Source of the DNA: Pseudomonas nitroreducens NBRC 12694
GTDB lineage: Bacteria; Pseudomonadota; Gammaproteobacteria; Pseudomonadales; Pseudomonadaceae
DNA: 64,000 bases
Assembly: GCF_002091755.1 (NCBI RefSeq)
Contig: NZ_BDAI01000002.1
Span: 62,001 to 126,000, forward strand
Reading direction: 5' to 3'
The notes below the pieces were generated by a model. It ran no database searches and was not told the DNA's origin. It worked only from the letters and a program-made list of their open reading frames with translations. Below are positions 1 to 9,479 of the stretch, in pieces. The position numbers and the translations under genes were made by a program. Position 1 is the stretch's first letter; every line of letters starts with the position of its first letter.

Positions 1-219
1 TCGACTCCGATCGTCAACCCGCCGCAGACCGCCATCCTCGGCATGCACAAGATCCAGGAGCGCCCGATGGCCGTTAACGGCCAGGTTGTGATCCTGCCGA
101 TGATGTACCTGGCGCTGTCCTACGATCACCGCATGATCGATGGCAAGGAAGCGGTAAGCTTCCTGGTCACCATGAAGGATCTGCTGGAAGATCCGGCTCG
201 CCTGCTGCTGGACGTCTGA
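1..219 (+). CDS. sucB: Dihydrolipoyl succinyltransferase (E2 of 2-oxoglutarate dehydrogenase), 3' end only
   Basis: Only the last 72 codons are inside the window; the gene continues off the left edge. The segment reads in frame from base 1 and holds the E2 catalytic-domain signature LSYDHRMIDG, whose His and Asp are the acyltransferase residues, close to the C-terminus ending LLLDV. E2 transfers the succinyl group from its lipoyl arm to CoA in the 2-oxoglutarate dehydrogenase complex of the TCA cycle. The following lpd (E3), sucC and sucD are the expected partners of a Pseudomonas suc operon, which is why sucB is preferred over the pyruvate dehydrogenase E2 gene. Confidence 0.95.
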   Translation, partial: STPIVNPPQTAILGMHKIQERPMAVNGQVVILPMMYLALSYDHRMIDGKEAVSFLVTMKDLLEDPARLLLDV

Positions 220-230
220 TACGTCAGTTC

Positions 231-274
231 ACACGACGGCCCCGTACTACACGACGGCCCCGCGAGGGGCCGTC
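231..274 (+). repeat. Direct repeat and intercistronic hairpin between sucB and lpd
   Basis: A 14-base unit (acacgacggccccg) occurs at 231-244 and again at 249-262. The second copy forms the 5' arm of a perfect 9-bp hairpin: 253-261 pairs with 266-274 around a GCGA loop. There is no T-run, so it looks like an mRNA processing or stability element rather than a full terminator. The first copy could pair with the same 3' arm as an alternative fold. Confidence 0.6.
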
Positions 275-300
275 CGCTTCACCGGAATAAGGATTGAGAC

Positions 301-1737
301 ATGAGCCAGAAATTCGACGTGGTTGTGATTGGTGCCGGCCCCGGCGGCTACGTAGCCGCCATCCGTGCCGCCCAACTCGGCCTGAAGACCGCTTGCATCG
401 AGAAGTACATCGGTAAAGAGGGCAAGGTTGCCCTCGGCGGTACCTGCCTGAACGTAGGCTGCATTCCGTCCAAGGCACTGCTGGACAGCTCCTGGAAGTA
501 CAAGGAAGCCAAAGAGGGCTTCGAGGTCCACGGCATCTCCACCGGCGGCGTGAAGATGGACGTTCCGGCGATGGTTGCCCGCAAGGCCACCATCGTGAAG
601 AACCTGACCGGCGGCATCGCCACCCTGTTCAAGGCCAACGGCGTGACTTCCTTCGAAGGCCACGGCAAGGTCCTGGCCAACAAGCAGGTCGAAGTGACCG
701 GCCTGGACGGCAAGACCCAGGTTCTGGAAGCCGACAACATCATCATCGCCTCGGGCTCCAAGCCGGTTGAAATCCCGCCGGCCCCGCTGACCGAAGACGT
801 GATCGTCGACTCCACCGGCGCCCTGGAATTCCAGAGCGTACCCAAGAAGCTCGGCGTGATCGGCGCTGGCGTCATCGGCCTGGAACTGGGTTCGGTCTGG
901 GCTCGCCTGGGCGCTGAAGTCACCGTACTGGAAGCCCTGGACAAGTTCCTGCCGGCTGCCGACGAGCAGATCGCCAAGGAAGCGCTGAAAGTCCTGACCA
1001 AGCAGGGTCTGAACATCCGCCTGGGCGCTCGCGTCACCGGTTCGGACGTGAAGAAGAAGCAGGTCACCGTGACCTTCACCGACGCCAATGGCGAGCAGAA
1101 GGAAACCTTCGACAAGCTGATCGTGGCCGTGGGCCGTCGCCCGGTGACCACCGACCTGCTGGCCGCCGACAGCGGCGTGACCCTGGACGAGCGTGGCTTC
1201 ATCTACGTCGACGACCACTGCAAGACCAGCGTTCCGGGCGTCTACGCCATCGGTGACGTGGTCCGCGGCGCCATGCTGGCGCACAAGGCCTCGGAAGAAG
1301 GCGTGATGGTTGCCGAGCGCATCGCCGGTCACAAGGCCCAGATGAACTACGACCTGATTCCGTCGGTGATCTACACCCACCCGGAAATTGCATGGGTCGG
1401 CAAGACCGAGCAGCAACTGAAAGGCGAAGGCGTTGAAGTCAACGTCGGTACCTTCCCGTTCGCCGCCAGCGGCCGTGCCATGGCTGCCAACGACACCACC
1501 GGCCTGGTCAAGGTCATCGCCGATGCCAAGACCGACCGCGTACTGGGCGTCCACGTGATCGGCCCGAGCGCCGCCGAGCTGGTACAGCAAGGCGCGATCG
1601 GCATGGAATTCGGCACCAGCGCCGAAGACCTGGGCATGATGGTCTTCTCCCACCCGACTCTGTCCGAAGCGCTGCACGAAGCGGCACTGGCAGTGAATGG
1701 CCACGCCATCCACATCGCCAACCGCAAGAAGCGCTAA
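301..1737 (+). CDS. lpdG: Dihydrolipoamide dehydrogenase (E3)
   Basis: Flavoprotein of 478 residues that reoxidises dihydrolipoyl groups of the E2 core and passes electrons to NAD+. Visible features are the N-terminal FAD-binding GAGPGG (residues 11-16), the redox disulfide in GGTCLNVGCIPSK (Cys49 and Cys54), a second dinucleotide-binding GAGVIG motif in the middle, and the C-terminal active-site dyad in HPTLSE (His451, Glu456). Length is normal for the family. An AAGGA-type ribosome site lies about 10 bases before the ATG. Position between sucB and sucC supports the form serving 2-oxoglutarate dehydrogenase (LPD-Glc, lpdG of pseudomonads), though E3 may be shared with other complexes. Confidence 0.96.
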   Translation: MSQKFDVVVIGAGPGGYVAAIRAAQLGLKTACIEKYIGKEGKVALGGTCLNVGCIPSKALLDSSWKYKEAKEGFEVHGISTGGVKMDVPAMVARKATIVKNLTGGIATLFKANGVTSFEGHGKVLANKQVEVTGLDGKTQVLEADNIIIASGSKPVEIPPAPLTEDVIVDSTGALEFQSVPKKLGVIGAGVIGLELGSVWARLGAEVTVLEALDKFLPAADEQIAKEALKVLTKQGLNIRLGARVTGSDVKKKQVTVTFTDANGEQKETFDKLIVAVGRRPVTTDLLAADSGVTLDERGFIYVDDHCKTSVPGVYAIGDVVRGAMLAHKASEEGVMVAERIAGHKAQMNYDLIPSVIYTHPEIAWVGKTEQQLKGEGVEVNVGTFPFAASGRAMAANDTTGLVKVIADAKTDRVLGVHVIGPSAAELVQQGAIGMEFGTSAEDLGMMVFSHPTLSEALHEAALAVNGHAIHIANRKKR

Positions 1738-1896
1738 GGAACGGGACCACGGCGGGGAGGGCGGCAGTCTTTTGCGAGGGGCTGCCCCCGTCCCGCCGGA
1801 TCGTTTCTCCCCCGAGGGGGACTCGGTCACAGGTGGCGTGGCGCCACGAGCGCCGCGCCGAATGCGCAATACCCAAGACGAAAACGGTAGACAAGC
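1738..1896 (+). other. GC-rich lpd-sucC spacer with palindromes
   Basis: A 159-base spacer, longer than the other gaps in this operon. It contains a 6-bp stem tccccc/ggggga (1808-1813 with 1816-1821) and the perfect palindrome gtggcgccac (1838-1847). No credible gene is present. It may be a degenerate extragenic palindromic element or an mRNA-processing site; no T-run suggests termination. Confidence 0.4.
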
Positions 1897-3062
1897 ATGA
1901 ATCTCCACGAATATCAGGGTAAGCAGCTGTTCGCTGAGTACGGCCTGCCCGTATCCAAGGGCTTCGCCGTCGACACACCCGAAGAGGCCGCAGAAGCCTG
2001 TGAAAAAATCGGTGGTACCGAGTGGGTCGTTAAAGCCCAGGTACACGCCGGTGGCCGCGGTAAAGCGGGCGGTGTGAAGCTGGTCAAGAGCAAAGAGGAC
2101 GCCAAGGCGTTCGCCGCCAACTGGCTGGGCAAGCGTCTGGTGACTTACCAGACTGACGCCAACGGCCAGCCGGTCAGCAAGATCCTGGTGGAATCCTGCA
2201 CCGACATCGACAAGGAGCTGTACCTCGGCGCCGTCGTCGACCGTTCCAGCCGTCGCATCGTCTTCATGGCCTCCACCGAAGGTGGCGTGGACATCGAGAA
2301 AGTGGCGCACGAGACCCCTGAGAAGATCCTGAAAGCCACCATCGATCCGCTGGTTGGCGCTCAGCCGTACCAGGGTCGCGAGCTGGCCTTCCAGCTGGGC
2401 CTGAAGGGCGACCAGATCAAGCAGTTCACCCACATCTTCGTTGGCCTGGCCAAGCTGTTCCAGGATTACGACCTGGCGCTGCTGGAAGTGAACCCGCTGG
2501 TGATCAAGAAAGACGGCAACCTGCACTGCCTGGACGCCAAGATCAACATCGACTCCAACGCCATGTACCGTCAGCCCAAGCTGCGCGCCATGCACGACCC
2601 GTCCCAGGACGACGCTCGTGAAGCCCATGCGCAGAAGTGGGAACTGAACTACGTCGCGCTGGAAGGCAACATCGGCTGCATGGTCAACGGCGCTGGCCTG
2701 GCCATGGGCACCATGGACATCGTCAACCTGCACGGCGGCAAGCCGGCCAACTTCCTCGACGTTGGCGGCGGTGCCACCAAAGAGCGCGTGACCGAAGCGT
2801 TCAAGATCATCCTGTCCGACAGCAACGTCGCTGCCGTTCTGGTGAACATCTTCGGCGGCATCGTTCGCTGCGACATGATTGCCGAAGGCATCATCGGCGC
2901 CGTGAAAGAAGTCGGCGTGAAAATCCCGGTTGTCGTTCGTCTGGAAGGCAACAACGCCGACCTCGGCGCCAAGGTCCTGGCCGAAAGCGGTCTGAACATC
3001 ATCGCGGCGACCAGCCTGACCGACGCTGCCCAGCAAGTCGTCAAGGCCGCGGAGGGTAAGTA

Positions 3063-3063
<1 letters not shown>
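1897..3063 (+). CDS. sucC: Succinyl-CoA synthetase beta subunit
   Basis: The 388-residue protein matches the E. coli SucC length. It begins MNLHEYQGK, carries the ATP-grasp nucleotide-binding segment with Lys46 and GRGKAGG (residues 53-59), and later the GGGATKE segment of the CoA-ligase domain. With SucD it forms the heterotetramer that converts succinyl-CoA, ADP and phosphate to succinate, CoA and ATP, the substrate-level phosphorylation step of the TCA cycle. The stop codon overlaps the sucD start by one base (TAATG), indicating translational coupling. The alpha subunit, not this one, carries the phosphorylated histidine. Confidence 0.97.
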
Positions 3064-3944
<881 letters not shown>

Positions 3945-3971
3945 GCGCCTCGCTTATTTAACCGTTCGTCA

Positions 3972-3999
3972 ACAGAGGCCACCTTCGGGTGGCCTCTGT
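3972..3999 (+). terminator. Terminator of the suc operon
   Basis: Perfect 12-bp stem acagaggccacc/ggtggcctctgt (3972-3983 with 3988-3999) closed by a TTCG tetraloop, followed by a short pyrimidine-rich tail (cgttt). Typical intrinsic terminator position, 28 bases after sucD. Confidence 0.85.
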
Positions 4000-4426
4000 C
4001 GTTTCCGCCTCGTCTGAAAAGTGTCGTTCAAGCGACATCGCCGATCATTGCGCGGACGATCTGACGTATGTCAGTGCAGCTCATCGGAATAGATCGTTAG
4101 GCTAGCAACTATATGAAGCGTCGCGTTCCCCACAAGGGAGGGCTCGCTCACCGTCCATTCCTACCCGGAAGCGACGGCGATTCCTGACCGTCAAGGATGG
4201 CGGGATAACCAGAATGCAGGAGCAAACGGGCCACGAGCCCATGGAAAACCTCTGCTATCGGACTTCCAAGAACAACTCTCCGTACCGATGACAGCAGCAT
4301 CACAGGATGCGCAGGCTCGCCCCGAGTGAGTCGGCCAGTCCCGTTCGATGCGGCTTTGTCACGTCCGTACGGCGTGCGTGCCTTGGGAGACCACAAACCC
4401 GCTAAAGCACTGTGGTATTTCCCTTC
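4000..4426 (+). other. Long leader region upstream of braB
   Basis: More than 400 bases without a recognisable gene between the suc terminator and the carrier gene. Two small frames open with ATG: 4113-4187 (24 codons plus stop) and 4214-4291 (25 plus stop). Neither has a convincing ribosome site, and neither is rich in Leu, Ile or Val as an attenuator leader peptide would be. The region presumably holds the braB promoter and an untranslated leader; I could not assign a promoter with confidence. Confidence 0.4.
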
Positions 4427-5740
4427 ATGAAAGTCTTGAAAGGCCAGGACATCCTGGCATTGGGTTTTATGACCTTCGCGCTGTTCGTCGGCGCGGGCAA
4501 CATCATCTTCCCGCCGATCGTGGGCCTGCAGTCGGGGCCGCACGTTTGGATGGCCGCGCTGGGTTTCCTCATCACCGCGGTCGGCCTGCCGGTAATCACC
4601 GTGGTCGCGCTGGCCAAGGTCGGTGGTGCGATGGATACCCTGAGCCACCCGATCGGCAAAGTCGCCGGTGGGTTGCTGGCGGCTGTCTGCTACCTGTCGG
4701 TCGGACCGCTGTTCGCCACCCCGCGTACCGCCACGGTCTCCTTCGAAGTCGGCCTGGCGCCGCTGACCGGGGAGGGCGCTCTGCCGCTGTTCCTCTACAG
4801 TCTGGTGTACTTCCTGATCGTGCTGGTGATCTCGCTGTATCCGGGCAAGCTGCTGGATACCGTCGGCCGCTTCCTCGCGCCGCTGAAGATCATCGCCCTG
4901 GCCGCCCTGGGCATCGCCGCCTTCATGCTGCCGGCGGGCCCCATCGGCGTTGCTGAGCCGGCCTACCAGGCCGCGGCGTTCTCCCAGGGTTTCGTCAATG
5001 GCTACCTGACCATGGACACCCTGGGTGCGCTGGTCTTCGGTATCGTCATCGTCAACGCCATCCGTTCCCGTGGCGTGCAGTCGCCGCGGCTGATCACCCG
5101 CTATGCCGTCATTGCCGGGCTGATCGCCGGGGTTGGCCTGGCGCTGGTGTACATCAGCCTGTTCCGTCTGGGCGCTGGCAGCCACGACATCGCCGCCGGT
5201 GCCGCCAACGGCGCAGCCGTCCTGCACGCCTATGTGCAGCACACCTTCGGCTCGCTGGGCAGCACCTTCCTCGCCGTGCTGATCGCGCTGGCGTGCCTGG
5301 TCACCGCCGTAGGCCTGACCTGCGCCTGCGCCGAGTACTTCTGCCGCATCCTGCCGCTGTCGTACCGCAGCCTGGTGATCATCCTGGCGGGCTTCTCGCT
5401 GCTGGTGTCGAACCTGGGGCTGACCAAGCTCATCCAGTTCTCCATCCCGGTGCTGACCGCCATCTACCCGCCGTGCATCGTGCTGGTAGCGCTGAGCTTC
5501 TGCGCCAGCCTGTGGCGCTCGCAGACCCGCATCGTCGCTCCGGTGATGGTGATTTCCTTCGCATTTGGCATCATCGACGCGCTCAAGGGCGCCAAGCTCG
5601 ACGCCTGGATGCCGTCCTGGATGGAGCATCTGCCGTTGGCCGAGCAGGGCCTCGCCTGGCTGATCCCCTCGGTCGCCATGTTGGCCGTGATGGTGGTGAT
5701 CGACCGTCTGCTGGGCAAACCCCAGGAAGCGATGGCCTGA
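4427..5740 (+). CDS. braB: Branched-chain amino acid:cation symporter (BrnQ/LIVCS family)
   Basis: Hydrophobic 437-residue protein with about 12 membrane segments, beginning MKVLKGQDILAL and carrying the family signature FVGAGNIIFPP in the first helix. It imports leucine, isoleucine and valine with a cation (Na+ in Pseudomonas BraB). ATG 4427 is chosen over a GTG five codons upstream because the MK-LKGQDI start matches the family, although no strong ribosome site is visible. The gene directly after sucD in P. aeruginosa is, from memory, braB, which favours this symbol over its paralogue braZ. It is monocistronic, bounded by a terminator on each side. Confidence 0.9.
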   Translation: MKVLKGQDILALGFMTFALFVGAGNIIFPPIVGLQSGPHVWMAALGFLITAVGLPVITVVALAKVGGAMDTLSHPIGKVAGGLLAAVCYLSVGPLFATPRTATVSFEVGLAPLTGEGALPLFLYSLVYFLIVLVISLYPGKLLDTVGRFLAPLKIIALAALGIAAFMLPAGPIGVAEPAYQAAAFSQGFVNGYLTMDTLGALVFGIVIVNAIRSRGVQSPRLITRYAVIAGLIAGVGLALVYISLFRLGAGSHDIAAGAANGAAVLHAYVQHTFGSLGSTFLAVLIALACLVTAVGLTCACAEYFCRILPLSYRSLVIILAGFSLLVSNLGLTKLIQFSIPVLTAIYPPCIVLVALSFCASLWRSQTRIVAPVMVISFAFGIIDALKGAKLDAWMPSWMEHLPLAEQGLAWLIPSVAMLAVMVVIDRLLGKPQEAMA

Positions 5741-5760
5741 TCCCGCCGTACTGAGCCACC

Positions 5761-5797
5761 AATGAAAAAGGCCGCCCACAAAGCGGCCTTTTTCATT
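5761..5797. terminator. Bidirectional terminator between braB and the DUF3313 lipoprotein gene
   Basis: Perfect 15-bp inverted repeat aatgaaaaaggccgc/gcggcctttttcatt (5761-5775 with 5783-5797) with a 7-base loop. An A-run on one side and a T-run on the other allow it to terminate both the plus-strand carrier gene and the convergent minus-strand gene. Confidence 0.92.
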
Positions 5798-5842
5798 GCT
5801 CCAGCAGATGCTTGGCGGCGTCCTTCGTGGACTCGTCGGGTA

Positions 5843-6508
5843 CTATTTGTGCTTCAACTGCTCGTAGGACTTGACCATGTCCCGCGCCCAGCCATCGAGC
5901 AGGGCCTTGGCGTCGTTGGCGGTCATGACCTGGGAGGAGTTTTCCAGCTCGGTGCCGGCGCCCTTGCGGACCACCTGGGCGACCACCGTGCCGTTGCTGC
6001 CATCGAGGAAGGCGGCTTCGGTGGCGATGCTGGTGTCCTGGTCGCGGATGCCGGTAGCGGTGCTGACGCCGGCAGCGATCAGGGCGATGGGGATGACCTC
6101 ATAGGGCTGCAGCCCCTTGGTCGAGGCGCTGACGGCGGTGATCGCCGGACGCACGATCAGCACGCCCGGGCCGGGGCCGCTGGCCAGCGGCAGGGCCTTG
6201 GAAAATTGCGTCTGCAGGGCCTGATCATAGTACTTGGTGATGCCATCCAGGGTGCTCTGCGGAATCTTCTCGCTGGCTTGTGGTTGTGGATAGAGCTGGC
6301 TCGGCTCGACGTACACGCTGGTGAACTGGCTGACGTCGATACCGGGTTTGATCCAGCGCATCACCGGCGCACCGGAAGGGGACTTCTCTTCCTTGAGGAC
6401 CTTGTAGTCCTTGAGGAAGCCGGAGTAGTTCTCGGGCTCGACGTACTTGCTTGCGCAGCCGGCGAGCGTGATGGAAGCCAGGCACAGGGCCAGGAGTTTG
6501 GTGTGCAT
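5843..6508 (-). CDS. DUF3313-type outer-membrane lipoprotein
   Basis: Lipoprotein of 221 residues. The start at 6508 gives a short lipoprotein signal ending in the lipobox LAGC (Cys18) and is preceded by AAGGAG; longer upstream frames add a meaningless charged leader. The mature part begins with a Ser/Tyr-rich segment (YSGFLKDY) typical of DUF3313, a family of unknown function. It lies 76 bases downstream of a FadL-type porin on the same strand and may be cotranscribed with it. No catalytic motif is seen. The family call is from recognition of overall pattern, so the lipoprotein assignment is firmer than the DUF number. Confidence 0.75.
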   Translation of the reverse strand: MHTKLLALCLASITLAGCASKYVEPENYSGFLKDYKVLKEEKSPSGAPVMRWIKPGIDVSQFTSVYVEPSQLYPQPQASEKIPQSTLDGITKYYDQALQTQFSKALPLASGPGPGVLIVRPAITAVSASTKGLQPYEVIPIALIAAGVSTATGIRDQDTSIATEAAFLDGSNGTVVAQVVRKGAGTELENSSQVMTANDAKALLDGWARDMVKSYEQLKHK

Positions 6509-6584
6509 CGAGTCGCTCCTTGTAGGTACAGCAGGGGTTGGATCGCGTTCTACGTCGCGTGAATGCTTCGTTTGGCGTGAGTGG

Positions 6585-7886
6585 TCAGAATCGCCAGGTC
6601 GCACCGCCGCCAAGAATGTGCAGGGCCGCATTGCGATAGGTGCCGGATAGGGTTTCACCAGAGCGGGACTTGGTCTGCTCGTCGTCCATGTCGCCGAGCC
6701 ACACCAGGGTGTAGGCGAGATGCAGGTCGAGGCCTTCCTCCAGCTCGTAGTTCACCCCGGTCGCCAGGCGCCAGGCCTCGCCCATGGGGTTGTCGACGGT
6801 GCGGTCCTTGTCGTCCACCGCCGAGCTGTCGTAGCCCAGGCCCATGCTCCAGCGCAGGCGTGGGTTGGCCTGATACTGCGCGCCGACGGAGGCGTGCCAG
6901 GTGTCCTTGTACTGACGGTCGACGGTGCGGTCGACGCCGCCGGCGTTGGCGTCGACTTCCACGCCGATCTGGCCGAAGTCGCTCCAGTCCTGCCAGCCCA
7001 GGCTGCCCAGCAGCTTCCATTGCGGGTCGAGCTGGTGGGCGATGCTCAGGGTCGCCGTCTGCGGGATGTTCATGTCCAGTTCCAGGGAGTCGACATCCAG
7101 GCGATTCAGGGCGGCATTGATGATCGGGTTGCTGACCTTGCGTACATCCGGGCTGTCCCTGAACTCCAGCTTGACCTTGCTGGTGTAGGCGAGGCCGATC
7201 TGCGTACGGTCGCTCACGTGGTAGAGCAGGCCCAGGTTGACCCCGGTGCCGACGTCGGTGTCCTTGTATTCCAGCTGGCCGTCCGGCCGGTCCGCCAGCC
7301 CGAGCAGGTTGTTGTTGATGGCCATCTCGGTGCGGTAGTAGCCGTAGACGAAGCGCGGACCGATGCCCACCGTGAGGTCGTCGGTGAACTTGTGCGCCAG
7401 GGTCGGCTGGAAGGACACGCCGATCACTGCCGCCTCCTGCGTGAAGTAGCGGCCGGCCCAGTCGTCGTCGTAATCGAGCGCCAGGCCGAAGTTGCCGTAC
7501 ATGCCGAAACCGATGGCGGAGCGGTCGTCGATCTGGTGGCTGATGAACAGGCTGGAGCCCGGCAGCCATTGCAGGGCGTTGCCGCCTTCGTTGCCATCGA
7601 ACTGGTTGTCGCTGTCACGGGAAAAGCGGATATCGCCGAGGATCACCTGGGCGTTGACGCTGATCTGCGTGCCCTTGAGTTCGGCGATTCCGGCCGGGTT
7701 GCTCATCAGCACGCTCGGATCGGCAGCCAACGCAGCAGAGCCGGCGTTGGCAAGGCCATTGCCTTCCTGCCCGGCCTCGTAGATCAGGATGCCGCCCGCC
7801 AGAGCAGGGCTGCTCAGGCAAGCCAGGAAGACTGTCGATAGCAGATAAACAGAAGCAGGCTTGGTTCGTAGGTGATCCGCGTTCAT
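6585..7886 (-). CDS. Outer-membrane transport protein, OmpP1/FadL/TodX family
   Basis: Predicted 433-residue beta-barrel for uptake of hydrophobic compounds such as long-chain fatty acids or aromatics. The start at 7886 gives a signal peptide cleaved after SSPALA (residue 30). The mature N-terminus contains the EAGQEGNGLANAG segment and the NPAG motif (63-66) characteristic of the FadL plug region. The chain ends in WRF, the terminal Phe expected for BAM-inserted barrels. A longer in-frame start 20 codons upstream would precede the signal peptide and is rejected. Substrate cannot be told from sequence. Confidence 0.88.
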   Translation of the reverse strand: MNADHLRTKPASVYLLSTVFLACLSSPALAGGILIYEAGQEGNGLANAGSAALAADPSVLMSNPAGIAELKGTQISVNAQVILGDIRFSRDSDNQFDGNEGGNALQWLPGSSLFISHQIDDRSAIGFGMYGNFGLALDYDDDWAGRYFTQEAAVIGVSFQPTLAHKFTDDLTVGIGPRFVYGYYRTEMAINNNLLGLADRPDGQLEYKDTDVGTGVNLGLLYHVSDRTQIGLAYTSKVKLEFRDSPDVRKVSNPIINAALNRLDVDSLELDMNIPQTATLSIAHQLDPQWKLLGSLGWQDWSDFGQIGVEVDANAGGVDRTVDRQYKDTWHASVGAQYQANPRLRWSMGLGYDSSAVDDKDRTVDNPMGEAWRLATGVNYELEEGLDLHLAYTLVWLGDMDDEQTKSRSGETLSGTYRNAALHILGGGATWRF

Positions 7887-8484
7887 CTGGCGCTCCGGGT
7901 GCATACCGTTAGCCACCGCCCCAGATTCAGGTCTGTGGTGGCTCAATGCTCCGAATGCTGTCTGGAGTCGACTGCTGATTCCCCATTGAGTGGGGGACTG
8001 TGAAATCAGCCTAGATAGCCAAATGCGATGTGCAAGCCGACTTTAAATTCTTAGTGAAATTAATGCCCACCGCATCCCCCTTCAGATGCAAACCGCTTGC
8101 TCAGCTCTGCCGGGGAGTGCGTGAGCCAGGATGAATCTCTCGGACGTGAAATGAAAAAAGCCGACGTAGTGCCGATTGTAGGAGATCGCCAGCTGGGGAA
8201 ATCATGCACTACCAGGAGCGGTGACCGTTCCCCAGCTCTGCTGCACGAGGCCCGCCAGCATTGCTGTGCATGCTCGAAGTGGCGATGGCAGAAGCCAAGG
8301 CTGCAGAGCACGCCGCCAGCCTCCCTGGTTTTGCCTGCCCGCATCATGGCAACCCGCTTCCATAGCGAAGTATTACCGGTGGGCTACTGTTATCCAGCAG
8401 GCCGTGGCACGGCAGTGTGGCTGGAGGGCAGCTCCAGCACGCCATCGGCAAGGAACCCGAACCCACGGTACAAGGATCATCCCC
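7887..8484. other. 600-base divergent intergenic region (porin / MoxR operon)
   Basis: No credible gene. An AT-rich patch near 8040-8062 contrasts with the GC-rich surroundings and probably belongs to the porin promoter. A perfect 10-bp inverted repeat agctggggaa/ttccccagct lies at 8191-8200 and 8228-8237 with a 27-base spacer. It could be an operator or an RNA stem in a long moxR leader. Several frames read through the region, but none has a ribosome site or a recognisable protein. Confidence 0.4.
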
Positions 8485-9465
8485 GTGTCCACGCGTGAGC
8501 AGATTGCTGGCCTGGAAGCCGCCGTGTCGGCGCAGGTGCTCGGCCAGGAAGAAACCGTCCGCCACATCCTGCTGGGCCTGCTGGCCAACGGTCACGTCCT
8601 GCTGGAAAGCCTGCCCGGGCTGGCCAAGACCCGCACCGTCAAGGCGCTGTCGAAGCACCTCGATGCACGCATGAGCCGCGTGCAGTTCACCCCCGACCTG
8701 TTGCCGTCGGACATCACCGGTGCCGAGATCCTCCAGCAGACCGAGCAGGGCAACCAGCTCAGGTTCCAGCCGGGGCCGCTGTTCGGCAATGTCATCCTCG
8801 CCGACGAGATCAACCGCGCGCCGGCCAAGGTGCAGGCGGCGTTGCTCGAAGCCATGGAAGAGCGCCAGATCACCGTCGCCGGACAAACGCATCGGATGCC
8901 TGGCCTGTTCATGGTGCTGGCGACGCAGAACCCCATCGAGCAGGAAGGCACGTACCCGTTGCCCGAAGCGCAGATGGACCGCTTCCTGATGAAGCTGCTG
9001 ATCGACTATCCCAAGGTCGAGGACGAGTCCCGCATATTGCAACTGGTGCGCGCCGAGGAGCGCAGCCAGCAGTCCGGCACCGAGCCGCTGGAGATCACGC
9101 CGCTTGCCCAGGACGCCGTGTTCGCGGCGCGCCGGGAAGTGGGCGACGTGCATGTCTCGGACGCCATCGACCGCTACCTGATCGACCTCATCCATGCCTC
9201 CCGCCGACCCGCCGACTATGACGCCGACCTGGCCCGCTGGTTGAAGGTCGGCGCCAGCCCGCGCGGCGGCATCAGCCTGGACCGCGTTTCCCGCGCCCAC
9301 GCCTGGATGGCCGGCAATGATTACGTCACGCCCGACGATGTACGCGCTGTCGTGCATCCCGTTCTGCGCCATCGCCTGCTGCTGTCCTATGACGCGGTGG
9401 CCGATGGCGTCGGTGCCGATCAGGTGATCGACCGGCTGCTCGACAAAGTCGCGATTCCGGCCTGA
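8485..9465 (+). CDS. MoxR-family AAA+ ATPase
   Basis: MoxR ATPase of 326 residues, a chaperone-like motor that works with VWA proteins to activate or assemble envelope complexes. GTG at 8485 is taken as start because AAGGA sits 8 bases before it and the protein then begins at the normal MoxR N-terminus; longer upstream frames give an unrelated arginine-rich leader. Motifs: Walker A variant ESLPGLAKTR (41-50), Walker B VILADE (103-108), and sensor region ATQNPIEQEGTYPLPEAQMDRF from residue 146. It heads a tightly overlapping operon with DUF58, DUF4381, two VWA proteins and BatD. The exact substrate is unknown. Confidence 0.93.
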   Translation: MSTREQIAGLEAAVSAQVLGQEETVRHILLGLLANGHVLLESLPGLAKTRTVKALSKHLDARMSRVQFTPDLLPSDITGAEILQQTEQGNQLRFQPGPLFGNVILADEINRAPAKVQAALLEAMEERQITVAGQTHRMPGLFMVLATQNPIEQEGTYPLPEAQMDRFLMKLLIDYPKVEDESRILQLVRAEERSQQSGTEPLEITPLAQDAVFAARREVGDVHVSDAIDRYLIDLIHASRRPADYDADLARWLKVGASPRGGISLDRVSRAHAWMAGNDYVTPDDVRAVVHPVLRHRLLLSYDAVADGVGADQVIDRLLDKVAIPA

Positions 9466-9479
9466 GGAGGAGGGCGTCG

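Noticed and set aside
1738..1896. Possible small gene between lpd and sucC
   Set aside because: The open frame (67 codons, 1697-1900) overlaps the lpd end, is Pro/Arg-rich and consists of palindromic sequence; more likely an extragenic element.
247..3036. 929-residue minus-strand frame across lpd and sucC
   Set aside because: Antisense to strongly supported genes; composition (Val/Gly/His/Asp-rich) is the usual mirror of GC-rich coding DNA.
4148..5779. 543-residue minus-strand frame opposite braB
   Set aside because: Gln/Arg/Gly-rich low-complexity antisense reading of a membrane protein gene, no ribosome site.
8060..8347. 95-codon minus-strand frame in the porin-moxR gap
   Set aside because: No ribosome site, no recognisable domain; sequence looks like non-coding DNA.
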